DNA from: Gammaproteobacteria bacterium
GTDB lineage: Bacteria; Pseudomonadota; Gammaproteobacteria; Steroidobacterales; GCA-2729495
DNA length: 43,997 nt
NCBI GenBank assembly: GCA_023383705.1
Contig: JAHDYM010000016.1
Location: 1-43,997, forward strand
Reading direction: 5' to 3'
Shown: in pieces, positions 26,406 through 34,426 of the stretch
Layout: each line of letters opens with the position of its first letter
Position numbering within the stretch: position 1 is the stretch's first letter
The notes under the pieces: generated by a model
The model's input: only the letters and a program-made list of their open reading frames with translations
The model's database searches: none
Told to the model about the DNA's origin: nothing
Made by a program: the position numbers and the translations under genes

Positions 26406-27230
26406 ATGAAAATCGTTGCGATCGTCGGCTCGGGACACGGACTCGGCGGCAACACGGCGCGCCTGCTCGACCGCCTGTGTACCGAACTGCGCCGCCGGTG
26501 CACGCAGCAACAGCAGGCATTCGAGCTCGATCACATCCTCACCGACGAGCTCATGCTGGGCGCCTCATGTGCGGGCTGCCTCGACTGCATCACCGCCGGC
26601 GAGCAGACCTGCCCGAAGTACGGCTGCATGGAGCGCGTGCGACAACTGATGGAGGCTGCCGACCTGGTGATCTTCGCCACGCCGGTGCATTCCTTCCACG
26701 TCTCGGCCAGCATCAAGCGCTTCGTCGATCACTTCGCCTACCAGATCCATCGGCCACGGCACGTCGGCCAGTACGCCGTGATCCTCTCGACGGCCATGGG
26801 CGCCGGACACAAGCCGGCCATGGGCTATCTCGCCGACACCGTGAAGCTGTGGGGCTTTGTGGTGCTCGGACAACTCGGCACGCACGCGCCATCGATGGAC
26901 AAGCCGGCTTACCTCGCCCGGCTCGGACAGGACATGGGGACACTGGCCACGCGCATCGTCACGCATCTCGACACGCGCCCGCTGCCACGTCCCGGACTGC
27001 GCGACCTGATCGCCTTTCGCGTGGCGCGCATCATCGCCGACGCAACGGCCGAGGCCAGCGAGGTCGACCGCAATTACTGGCGCGAGCGCGGCTGGCTGCA
27101 CAGCGACTGGTTCGCACCGGCGCGCATCAACCCGGTGGCCAATCTGCTTGCCGCCATGGTCGAGGCGATGATCCGCAAGGCCATGGCACGCGGCCTGGTG
27201 CGGCCGGTACTGCGCGGTATCACGGGCTGA
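26406..27230 (+). CDS. Flavodoxin-fold oxidoreductase, iron-sulfur flavoprotein (Isf)-like
   Basis: A 274-residue protein with a flavodoxin-like N-terminal domain: the KIVAIVGSGHGLGGNTARL phosphate loop binds FMN, and FATPVHSFHVSASIKRFVDH is the second FMN block. A cysteine cluster at 55, 58, 61 and 69 spells C-x2-C-x2-C-x7-C, the compact cubane motif described for archaeal Isf proteins, and Cys74 follows. This suggests a 4Fe-4S cluster and electron transfer, not plain NADPH-FMN reductase activity. An extra 90 residues follow the flavodoxin domain. It has its own promoter; the partner is unknown. Confidence 0.82.
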   Translation: MKIVAIVGSGHGLGGNTARLLDRLCTELRRRCTQQQQAFELDHILTDELMLGASCAGCLDCITAGEQTCPKYGCMERVRQLMEAADLVIFATPVHSFHVSASIKRFVDHFAYQIHRPRHVGQYAVILSTAMGAGHKPAMGYLADTVKLWGFVVLGQLGTHAPSMDKPAYLARLGQDMGTLATRIVTHLDTRPLPRPGLRDLIAFRVARIIADATAEASEVDRNYWRERGWLHSDWFAPARINPVANLLAAMVEAMIRKAMARGLVRPVLRGITG

Positions 27231-27383
27231 TCGGCCCGAGCCGCAAGCGTCGACGTTGCCAGTCCAGGGATCAGATGCCTGTCGCGCCGCAGGCGCGCCT
27301 CGCGCTGGCACTGAGCAGCGGGACAGTGGCGGCATTTGCGGGGTATGCTCCGCGCTGTTGGAACTTGCCTCCCTGACCAGACC

Positions 27384-29099
27384 ATGCGTGTACTGGCCAT
27401 CAACTGCGGCAGCTCGTCGCTCAAATGCTCGCTCATCGACAGCACGGGCGGCGCACCGCTGTTCGATATGCGCGTCGAGAACATCAGGCCGCGCGACCAC
27501 GCGGGCGTCATGTCCCGGGTGCTCGACGAGCTGGCGCACAAGGTCGCGACCGGGCAGCAACCCGAAGCCGTCGCACATCGTGTCGTGCACGGCGGTACGG
27601 AGTTCACCGCACCGGTGCGGGTGGACGATGCGGTGCTGGCCCGCATCGAACAGCTGAGCGCGCTGGTCCCGCTGCACAACCCGCCAGCGCTCGCGGCGCT
27701 GCAGATCGCGCGGCAGCGCCTGTCCGTGCCACACGTGGCGGTGTTCGATACGTCTTTTCACTCCACCCTGCCACCACGCGCGCGCGAATATGCCTTGCCG
27801 CGCGAAATCGCCGAACCGCACGGCGTGCGCCGTTTCGGCTTCCACGGCATCAACCACGAACACGTGATGCACGCAACCGCGCGTTTCCTCGGACAACCAC
27901 CCCAGGAACTGCGCATCGTGTCCTGTCATCTCGGCAACGGTGCGAGCGTAGCGGCCATCGAATACGGCCGCAGCGTGGAAACCAGCATGGGCATGACGCC
28001 GCTCGAAGGGCTCGTGATGGGCACGCGCGGCGGCGATATGGATCCCGGCGTCCTGCTCCATCTGCTGCGTGCGCCCGGATTTGACCCGGCGCGCCTGGAT
28101 GAGGTGCTCAATCACGAATCCGGGCTGGAGGGCCTCACGGGCACCCACGACATGCGCGCGATCGAGAGCCGCGCCGCCGCGGGCGACGAGGCCTGCCGGC
28201 GGGCGCTGGCCATCTACTCGCACCGCGTGCGCAAGTACATCGGTGCATATGCGGCCATCATGGGCGGCGTCGACGCGATAGCGTTCACCGGCGGCATCGG
28301 CGAGCGCAGCGCGCTGGTGCGCAACCGTGTATTGCAGCGGCTGGACTTCCTGGGCGCGCGGCTTGACGACGACCGCAACGCCGACGCGCAGCCAGAGCCC
28401 TCACGACCGGTGACACCGATCTCGGATGAGGCCAGCCGCGTGAGGCTGCTGGTGGTGCGCGCCGATGAAGAGGCTGCCATGGCGCACGCGGCAGCGGCGC
28501 TGCTGCAGGCGAAGCCGCCGGCGACGGACCGGCGCGTGCCCTTGGCGATCTCGGCGCGCCACGCGCATCTCTCGCCGGACACCGTCGAGCGCCTGTTCGG
28601 CGCGGGTTACACGCTCACGCCGCGCGCGGAACTGTCGCAGCACGGCCAGTTCTCCGCACGCGAAGTCGTCACGCTCATCGGTCCGCGCGGGCGTATCGAG
28701 AACGTACGCGTCCTGGGGCCGCCACGCGCCCGGGACCAGGTCGAGATCTCGCGGAGCGACGAGTTCGTGCTCGGCATCGATGCACCGGTGCGCATCTCGG
28801 GCGACCTCGCGAACACGCCCGGAATCACGCTCGAAGGGCCGCGCGGCCGCGTGAAGCTGGAGCACGGCGTCGTCTGCGCGCGCCGCCACATCCACATGAA
28901 CACTGCCGATGCAGCGCGGCTCGGGCTCGCCGACCATGCAACCGTCGCCGTGCGGGTGGACAGCGACGGCCGCGATCTCACGTTTTCCGATGTCACCGTG
29001 CGCGTCTCGCCCAGCTTCAGGCTGGAGCTGCATATCGATACGGACGAGGCCAATGCCGCGGGGATCACGCCGGGCATGAGCGGCGAGATCATTCTCTAG
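27384..29099 (+). CDS. Acetate kinase fused to PduL-type phosphotransacylase
   Basis: A 571-residue fusion. Residues 1-372 are acetate kinase (AckA): INCGSSSLK with Asn7, HRVVHGG with Arg66, CHLGNG with His182, and GTRGGDMDPG with Arg215. Residues 384-571 are a PduL-type phosphotransacylase with the zinc-binding SARHAHLS (His393, His395) and RRHIHM (His502, His504). The linker is about 12 residues, and no stop or frameshift separates the halves. The first half makes ATP and acetate from acetyl phosphate; the second exchanges acetyl between phosphate and CoA. No clear ribosome-binding site precedes the ATG. The stop abuts that of phosphoketolase. Confidence 0.93.
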   Translation: MRVLAINCGSSSLKCSLIDSTGGAPLFDMRVENIRPRDHAGVMSRVLDELAHKVATGQQPEAVAHRVVHGGTEFTAPVRVDDAVLARIEQLSALVPLHNPPALAALQIARQRLSVPHVAVFDTSFHSTLPPRAREYALPREIAEPHGVRRFGFHGINHEHVMHATARFLGQPPQELRIVSCHLGNGASVAAIEYGRSVETSMGMTPLEGLVMGTRGGDMDPGVLLHLLRAPGFDPARLDEVLNHESGLEGLTGTHDMRAIESRAAAGDEACRRALAIYSHRVRKYIGAYAAIMGGVDAIAFTGGIGERSALVRNRVLQRLDFLGARLDDDRNADAQPEPSRPVTPISDEASRVRLLVVRADEEAAMAHAAAALLQAKPPATDRRVPLAISARHAHLSPDTVERLFGAGYTLTPRAELSQHGQFSAREVVTLIGPRGRIENVRVLGPPRARDQVEISRSDEFVLGIDAPVRISGDLANTPGITLEGPRGRVKLEHGVVCARRHIHMNTADAARLGLADHATVAVRVDSDGRDLTFSDVTVRVSPSFRLELHIDTDEANAAGITPGMSGEIIL

Positions 29100-31466
29100 C
29101 TAGCGCCATTTCCACTGCTGGATGGCCGGCATGTCCTCGCCGTGTGCGCGGATATAGTCATCATGGTCGCGCAGCAGGCCGGCGACGCGCTCACGCAGCT
29201 CTGCCGCTCGCGTCGCCAGTCGCGGTACCCGGTTGAACACCGCCTCTGCCAGATGAAAGCGATCGAGCTCGTTGCGCACGGCCATGTCGAAAGGCGTGGT
29301 CGTGGTGCCTTCCTCCTTGTAGCCGTGTACATGGAAGTTGTCGTGATTGGTGCGGTCGTATGTGAGGCGGTGAATGAGCCACGGATAGCCGTGATACGCG
29401 AACACCACGGGCTTGTCGGTCGTGAACAACGCATCGAAGTCCCCGTTCGGGAGTCCGTTCGGATGCATGCGCGGTGACTGCAGGGCCATGATGTCGACCA
29501 CGTTGACCACGCGCAGCTTCAGATCCGGCAGCCACTCGCGCAGCAGCGTCACCGCAGCGAGTGTTTCGAGCGTCGGCACATCACCGGCACAGGCCAGCAC
29601 CGCCTCCGGCTCCCCGCCCGTGCCGGCCCAGCGCCATTCGCTGATCCCGCGCCGGAAATGCGCTTCGGCTTCGTCCATCGGCAGCCACTGTTCCTGCGAT
29701 TGTTTGCCGGCGACGATGACGTTGACGTAGTTGCGGCTGCGCAGGCAATGATCCGTGACGGCGAGCAGCGTGTTGGCGTCGGGCGGCAGCCAGACGCGGA
29801 TGATCTCGGCCTTCTTGTTGACCACGTGGTCGATGAATCCCGGATCCTGGTGGCTGAATCCATTGTGATCCTGGCGCCAGACATGCGAGGTGAGCAGGTA
29901 GTTGAGCGAGGCGATGGGGTGGCGCCACGGGATCTGGTTGCAGACCTTGAGCCACTTGGCATGCTGGTTGAACATCGAATCGACGATGTGCACGAAGGCT
30001 TCGTAACAGCTGAAGAAGCCGTGCCGCCCGGTGAGCAGATAGCCTTCCAGCCAGCCTTCGCACTGATGCTCGCTCAGTACTTCCATCACTCGCCCGTCAT
30101 GCGAGAGGGCCGTGTCGGCGGGGTGGATCTCGGCCATGGACATGCGTGTGGTCACGTCGAGCACGGCGTCCCAGCGATTGGAGGTGAATTCGTCCGGCGA
30201 GAACAGCCGGAAGTTGCGCGATTCCAGATTGCGCCTCATGACCTCGCGCAGGTACTGGCCCTGCACGCGCGTGGCCTCCGCACGCACCGCGCCTGGCGCG
30301 GGCACGCTTACGGCGAAGTCGCGGAAATCGGGCAGGTCGAGATCGCGGAGCAGCAGCCCGCCGTTGGCCTGCGGATTCGCGCTCATGCGCTGTACGCCGG
30401 TCGGGGCCAGGGCGCGCAGCTCGGGTTTCAGCCTGCCTTCCGCCGTGAACAATTCTTCGGGGCGATAGCTGCGCAGCCATTCATCGAGCTGACCCAGCTG
30501 AGCGGGGTTCCTGGCGAGGTTCGCAAGCGGTACCTGGTGCGAGCGCCAGGTCCCTTCCACTGGCACGCCATCAATTTCCCTGGGACCGGTCCAGCCTTTC
30601 GGCGTATCTAGCACGATCATCGGCCAGCGCGGCCAGTCGGTCTGGCCGGCGCGCGCCAGCTGCTGGATCGTGCGGATGCGCTCGACGACCTGGTCCATCG
30701 TCACCGCCATGAGACGGTGGGTCGCCATGAAATCCGGCTGGTTCCGGACGTAGAACGGCTCGTGACCATAGCCGCGCAGAAGCTCCGTCAACTCCGTGCG
30801 CGGGATGCGCGCGAGCACCGTCGGACCAGCGATCTTCGCGCCGTTCAGATGCAGGATGGGCAACACGGCGCCGTCATGCGCGGGATTCAGGAACTTGTTG
30901 GAATGCCAGCCGGTGGCGAGTGGACCAGTCTCGGCCTCACCGTCGCCGATCACGCAGGCCACGAGCAGCTGCGGATTGTCGAAAGCCGCACCGTACGCGT
31001 GCGACAGCGCGTAGCCCAGCTCGCCGCCTTCGTGAATGGAACCGGGCACTTCAGGCGCCGCATGGCTCGGAATTCCGCCGGGGAAAGAGAACTGTCGCAC
31101 CAGCTTGCGCAATCCTTCGATGTCTTCGGTGACATCCGGATAGAACTCCGTCCATACGCCTTCCAGATAGACGTTCGCGACCAGCGCCGGTCCGCCGTGT
31201 CCGGGACCGGCGATGTAGATGGCGTCGAGGCCATACTTGCCAATGACGCGGTTCAGGTGTGCATAGATGAAGTTCAGGCCGGGCGTGGTGCCCCAGTGGC
31301 CGAGCAGTCGCGGCTTGATGTGGGCGAGCGTCAGCGGCTCGCGTAGCAGCGGATTGTCGAGCAGGTAGATCTGCGCGACGGTCAGATAGTTGGCCGCGCG
31401 CCACCAGGCGTGCAGCCGGTCAAGGTAGGCGGCATCGAGGGTAGGATCGTCGGCGTTGGCATGCAT
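29100..31466 (-). CDS. xfp: Phosphoketolase (xylulose-5-P/fructose-6-P)
   Basis: A 788-residue thiamine diphosphate enzyme that cleaves xylulose 5-phosphate or fructose 6-phosphate with phosphate to give acetyl phosphate. Typical blocks are GHWGTTPG (56-63), GPGHGGPAL (87-95) and the TPP-binding [19 protein letters not shown] (174-192). The length is normal and the sequence looks intact. Its product is the substrate shared by both halves of the convergent AckA-PduL fusion. The ATG at 31466 has only a weak TAGG upstream. Confidence 0.95.
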   Translation of the reverse strand: MHANADDPTLDAAYLDRLHAWWRAANYLTVAQIYLLDNPLLREPLTLAHIKPRLLGHWGTTPGLNFIYAHLNRVIGKYGLDAIYIAGPGHGGPALVANVYLEGVWTEFYPDVTEDIEGLRKLVRQFSFPGGIPSHAAPEVPGSIHEGGELGYALSHAYGAAFDNPQLLVACVIGDGEAETGPLATGWHSNKFLNPAHDGAVLPILHLNGAKIAGPTVLARIPRTELTELLRGYGHEPFYVRNQPDFMATHRLMAVTMDQVVERIRTIQQLARAGQTDWPRWPMIVLDTPKGWTGPREIDGVPVEGTWRSHQVPLANLARNPAQLGQLDEWLRSYRPEELFTAEGRLKPELRALAPTGVQRMSANPQANGGLLLRDLDLPDFRDFAVSVPAPGAVRAEATRVQGQYLREVMRRNLESRNFRLFSPDEFTSNRWDAVLDVTTRMSMAEIHPADTALSHDGRVMEVLSEHQCEGWLEGYLLTGRHGFFSCYEAFVHIVDSMFNQHAKWLKVCNQIPWRHPIASLNYLLTSHVWRQDHNGFSHQDPGFIDHVVNKKAEIIRVWLPPDANTLLAVTDHCLRSRNYVNVIVAGKQSQEQWLPMDEAEAHFRRGISEWRWAGTGGEPEAVLACAGDVPTLETLAAVTLLREWLPDLKLRVVNVVDIMALQSPRMHPNGLPNGDFDALFTTDKPVVFAYHGYPWLIHRLTYDRTNHDNFHVHGYKEEGTTTTPFDMAVRNELDRFHLAEAVFNRVPRLATRAAELRERVAGLLRDHDDYIRAHGEDMPAIQQWKWR

Positions 31467-31585
31467 GGGTTTAGCCTACGCCATCATTCGACAACATGAG
31501 CTTTTGCCATGGGACCCCAATGCCGCCGGGGTTTTCCAAACCGAAAGCAGCTCACCCGGCCGGGTTTCGGCATTATGTAACAACC

Positions 31586-31601
31586 TGGCCACGACCCTGC
31601 C
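31586..31601 (+). promoter_or_regulatory. Possible sigma-54 promoter of the PEP-CTERM pair
   Basis: TGGCCACGACCCTGCC keeps the invariant GG and GC dinucleotides exactly 12 bp apart (31587-31588 and 31599-31600) and TGGC, but differs from the consensus at several other sites. The ATG is 61 bp further on, leaving room for a leader and the GAGGGGGG ribosome-binding site. Confidence 0.4.
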
Positions 31602-31661
31602 GGATTGGGTTATAGGCTTTCCATAACAATAACCGATGCCGATTACGAGGGGGGGAAACCG

Positions 31662-32567
31662 ATGAGGTACCTGAAGCGTGGCGCGGTCTGCGCCGGCATT
31701 TTACTGGCGGCCCTCGCCATCACCGGCCCCGCTCTGGCCGCCAGCCTGAGCGGCGGCTACAACGTTAGCGCTGTGACCTCCACCTGCAATGCGTCGGGAC
31801 AGGGCTCGGGTGCGATCAACCAAGACACCAGCGGCTGCGCCGAATACATCATTTCGGGCAGCTTCCAGGCATCCGGCTCCGGGCAGGCCTCCTACGACAC
31901 ACTCCGGGCGAGAGCGGCCATCGGCTTTTCGAGCCTCGATCCTAGCGGTTTCGTTGGCACCTACTCCCTCCTTGGCAGCGCCTTGGCTTCGGCCCGTTAT
32001 GACGACAGGCTTGTCATCGATATCCCGGGCAGGACCGGTGAAGTCGTGGATCTGGTCTTCGAGACGGCAATGGGTGGCACATTGGGCGCCACCGCCGACT
32101 ATGCCTACACCTATGCGGTGGCTGACGCCAGCCTCCTGGTGAACGTGAAGGGTGTCAACGTATCCGTATCACGGGATGCGAAGTCCTTCGGCGATCCGGC
32201 CTCCAGTGATTTCAACCCGGGACGGGTGCAGATCACGCTGGGCGACCCGTTCTCGGTGAGCGCGCAGCTCCAGGCCCGGGCGCGACTCTTCCGCACCACT
32301 GGCAGCACGCAGTCTTTCTCGGGCGATGCGGTGGCGGACTTCTTCAACTCCGGCGGCATCACCTCCTTCACGCTGTTCGAGCCCGGCACGGGTGGCGCGA
32401 TCATCCCGGACTGGGATCTCAGTTCCGAGTCCGGGCAGTTCGGCTTTTACGCCACCGCCGTCCCCGCCCCGGGCGCCGCATGGCTTCTGGGCACAGCCCT
32501 GGTGGCCGTCGCGCGCTTCGCGAGGAAGGTGCCGGGTCGCAGATCCGCAGGTCTCGGGCAGCGCTGA
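31662..32567 (+). CDS. PEP-CTERM (VPxP-type) exported protein A
   Basis: A 301-residue exported protein. The signal peptide spans about 1-27 (RYLKRGAVCAGILLAALAI, then PALAAS). The mature part is serine/glycine rich and beta-strand-like, with no known domain recognised. The C-terminus has the tripartite sorting signal: VPAPGAAW, a hydrophobic span, and ARFARK, expected to be processed by an exosortase. The ATG at 31662 is chosen because GAGGGGGG precedes it and the signal peptide begins there; an in-frame start at 31605 is rejected. It precedes protein B by 37 bp. Confidence 0.85.
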   Translation: MRYLKRGAVCAGILLAALAITGPALAASLSGGYNVSAVTSTCNASGQGSGAINQDTSGCAEYIISGSFQASGSGQASYDTLRARAAIGFSSLDPSGFVGTYSLLGSALASARYDDRLVIDIPGRTGEVVDLVFETAMGGTLGATADYAYTYAVADASLLVNVKGVNVSVSRDAKSFGDPASSDFNPGRVQITLGDPFSVSAQLQARARLFRTTGSTQSFSGDAVADFFNSGGITSFTLFEPGTGGAIIPDWDLSSESGQFGFYATAVPAPGAAWLLGTALVAVARFARKVPGRRSAGLGQR

Positions 32568-32604
32568 ACCAATAACGGGGCAGGTCACCTGCCGAGGAGG
32601 AACC

Positions 32605-33312
32605 ATGCGGCTGATGGTCATCTCGCTGGCACTGCTCGCCGTTGCGCCTGTGGCGCAATCGGCATCGATCACGATAACGAATCCCGGCTTCGAACAGCCC
32701 ACGCTGGCAGATGGTGACTTCGAATGGGGGCTTTACCCGTTCGGCACCTCGGTGGGCGGCTGGCTGACCGCCGGGAACGTCGGTTCCGCAGCAGGCATCA
32801 TCAATCCGACGACCGCCTACTTTTCCGGGGAAGCGCCGGAAGGAAACAATGTCGGATTCCTGATTTCCTACAACTCCGCCTGGTTGATTCAAACGCTCGC
32901 GACGACCTACCAGGAAGGTGAGACCTATACGCTGTCGGCGCTGGTCGGCGACGCGGATAACCGGGATCTGAAAAATTTCAGTATTGGCCTGTATGTGAGC
33001 GGTTCCCTGAAGTCCACCGGCGGCTCGTCACCAGTTCCCGCCGACGACGGTTTCACCCTGGTCACGGCGACCGTCGTCGCCGACTCATCGATGAATGGCC
33101 AGCCGATAGAGATCCGGTTGTATTCAGCCAGTACCCTGCTTGATGACGATCCGGACAGCGCGGATTTCGCCGTGTTCTTTGACGATATCCAGTTGCAGAC
33201 AACGGCCGTAGTCCCGGTCCCGGCAGCCGCGTGGCTGTTCGCGTCCGCCGTCGGAGTTCTTGGGTGGACGAGGCGTAAATCGACTGGTGGCCTCCCGCGC
33301 CAGGGGCTGTGA
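32605..33312 (+). CDS. PEP-CTERM (VPVPA-type) exported protein B
   Basis: A 235-residue exported protein with a signal peptide (1-19, ending VAQSAS), a single beta-sandwich-like domain beginning ITITNPGFEQPTL, as in carbohydrate-binding-like PEP-CTERM proteins, and a sorting tail VPVPAAAWLFASAVGVLGW followed by TRRK. GAGGAGG lies 6 bases before the ATG. It is probably cotranscribed with protein A. Sugar binding is only suggested by the fold-like pattern. Confidence 0.88.
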   Translation: MRLMVISLALLAVAPVAQSASITITNPGFEQPTLADGDFEWGLYPFGTSVGGWLTAGNVGSAAGIINPTTAYFSGEAPEGNNVGFLISYNSAWLIQTLATTYQEGETYTLSALVGDADNRDLKNFSIGLYVSGSLKSTGGSSPVPADDGFTLVTATVVADSSMNGQPIEIRLYSASTLLDDDPDSADFAVFFDDIQLQTTAVVPVPAAAWLFASAVGVLGWTRRKSTGGLPRQGL

Positions 33313-33363
33313 GCGGTGCCGGGTCCATGGTTTCATCACCTGGACCGACACAAGTCCTGACCG

Positions 33364-33383
33364 GGATTTGCGGCTGAAGCCAC
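33364..33383. repeat. REP-like element
   Basis: GGATTTGCGGCTGAAGCCAC differs from the 12398 unit at only a few bases and keeps the GGCT-GA-AGCC hairpin. It is 51 bp after the stop of protein B. Confidence 0.6.
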
Positions 33384-33457
33384 TTCGGCACGGCGGAGAG
33401 TCGCCTGGCCCTTGTCAACGCTTCCGGTCCCTGCGCCGATTCTCGCTGACCTGGAGC

Positions 33458-33512
33458 TGTTGATTTGCACCCAAAACTGACCCACCGGGTCAGTATTAGA
33501 TGCAAATCAACA
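33458..33512. mobile_element. Head-to-head pair of IS21-like terminal repeats (remnant)
   Basis: Two 26-bp arms, each starting TGTTGATTTGCA at the outer edge and ending ACTGACCC inside, form an inverted repeat with three mismatches around a 3-base centre. The sequence resembles terminal repeats of IS21-family elements as I recall them. No istA or istB remains. It could be a deletion remnant, a MITE-like unit, or a strong RNA hairpin. No target duplication is visible. Confidence 0.5.
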
Positions 33513-33733
33513 CACGCCCGCGCTCGCGCTCGCGCTCGGCCCAGCCAGGGGCAGCGCTGGCTATGACTGCCGCGCGCTTCCGCCGACGCCACCCCGGACT
33601 AGCCCTCAGCCTACAAGAGTTGAGATGTCGGAAGCCCGAGCCGTTACTGGCGTTTCGGATGAGTCTCTTTCCGACGACCCACCTGCCGGAGACGCCACGT
33701 TGCTAGGGCGACCAGCTCGCGCGGACCATCAAA

Positions 33734-33756
33734 GGAACCCCGCCGAAGCGGGGTCC
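33734..33756 (-). terminator. Intrinsic terminator of PEP-CTERM gene C
   Basis: Read on the minus strand, ACCCCGC and GCGGGGT arms close on a 4-base TTCG loop, extended by a GG/CC pair beyond a bulge and followed by TTCCTTTG. It lies 24 bp past the stop at 33780. The T-run is short. Confidence 0.65.
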
Positions 33757-33779
33757 TAATTCTCGACTGATTGCGAGTG

Positions 33780-34283
33780 CTACGCGGCTGCCTTCGTCCT
33801 GCGCCTAACGAGGCCCAGTACCCCGAGGGCGCCCCCGAGCATCCAGATAGCAGCCGGAACAGGAACGACTGCCACGGCCGAAATCTGGCCAGAAACAACG
33901 AAACGAGAAAACTCATCAAAATCCACTGCCCAATATTCAAGGGAGTCAGGCGAAATTGAGATGACTCCGCCAGAGTTGGTCATAGGAGCGTCAAGCTGCA
34001 GACCAAGAATCGAGGGGGGCTCGTCAACAAGGGAGACAATGAAGTCAGGGTCTACCGACGCCCATTCAGTATAGGTTGCCGAAAAGGCTCCTCCCGATGT
34101 AGTGATGAGGAAGCTGGAGATACCGCTAGTGTCGGCGTCATAGATGAAGGAGCCACTAGCGGTGCCACCATCATCAAACACGACGTTTTGAAGGGTCCAC
34201 TGGATAGGTGTTGCCGAAGCTGTGGCAGCGTGCAGTATCCCTATCAAAATGCATGTGGTGCTGAGAAGCTTTGTCGGATTCAT
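33780..34283 (-). CDS. PEP-CTERM (VPVPA-type) exported protein C
   Basis: A 167-residue exported protein. It has a signal peptide (1-24, ending TASAT), a small domain of alternating beta strands starting IQWTLQNVVFDDGG, and the sorting tail VPVPAAIWMLGGALGVLGL with a basic RRRTK end. GAGGAA precedes the ATG by 8 bases. Base composition is less G+C-rich than the flanking operons. A 16-bp palindrome and a second dyad lie upstream and recur in part before protein D, suggesting common control. Confidence 0.88.
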   Translation of the reverse strand: MNPTKLLSTTCILIGILHAATASATPIQWTLQNVVFDDGGTASGSFIYDADTSGISSFLITTSGGAFSATYTEWASVDPDFIVSLVDEPPSILGLQLDAPMTNSGGVISISPDSLEYWAVDFDEFSRFVVSGQISAVAVVPVPAAIWMLGGALGVLGLVRRRTKAAA

Positions 34284-34343
34284 TGGTAGATTCCTCGCGA
34301 TGCTTCTTTGAATATTTTCGCATGGGATTCAACGTCGAAGGTT

Positions 34344-34361
34344 TCACGGTATCTGCCGTGA
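34344..34361 (-). promoter_or_regulatory. Second dyad upstream of PEP-CTERM gene C
   Basis: TCACGG and CCGTGA arms flank a 6-base centre, 4 bp from the shared palindrome and 61 bp before the ATG. It shares the TCAC/GTGA ends with the palindrome and may be a related, weaker site. Confidence 0.5.
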
Positions 34362-34365
34362 CGCA

Positions 34366-34381
34366 TCACCCAAATGGGTGA
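34366..34381 (-). promoter_or_regulatory. 16-bp palindrome shared with gene D, copy 1
   Basis: TCACCCAAATGGGTGA has perfect 6-bp arms around an AT-rich centre. It lies 82 bp before the gene C ATG. An identical copy sits 87 bp before gene D, and identity runs two more bases (TG) toward each gene, with G again after one differing base. This placement is that of an activator or repressor site. Confidence 0.75.
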
Positions 34382-34426
34382 CACAGCCCGCTACGTCAAA
34401 TTGCCACTCCATCGGCTTTCAATTGG

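Larger units (their letters stand above)
33313..33779. other. 467-bp intergenic region between two PEP-CTERM pairs
   Basis: There is no credible gene here. It holds a REP-like unit (33364-33383), a 55-bp inverted pair of IS21-like ends (33458-33512), three tandem CGCTCG units (33521-33538), and the terminator of protein C (33734-33756). The 68-residue frame at 33500-33706 is arginine-rich and starts inside the inverted repeat. Confidence 0.7.

Noticed and set aside
26565..28223. A 552-residue minus-strand frame over the flavoprotein and acetate kinase genes
   Set aside because: It crosses two real genes and an intergenic promoter, with antisense-type composition.
33500..33706. A 68-residue frame after the IS21-like ends
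   Set aside because: It starts inside the inverted repeat, is Arg-rich from the CGCTCG repeats, and has no ribosome-binding site.
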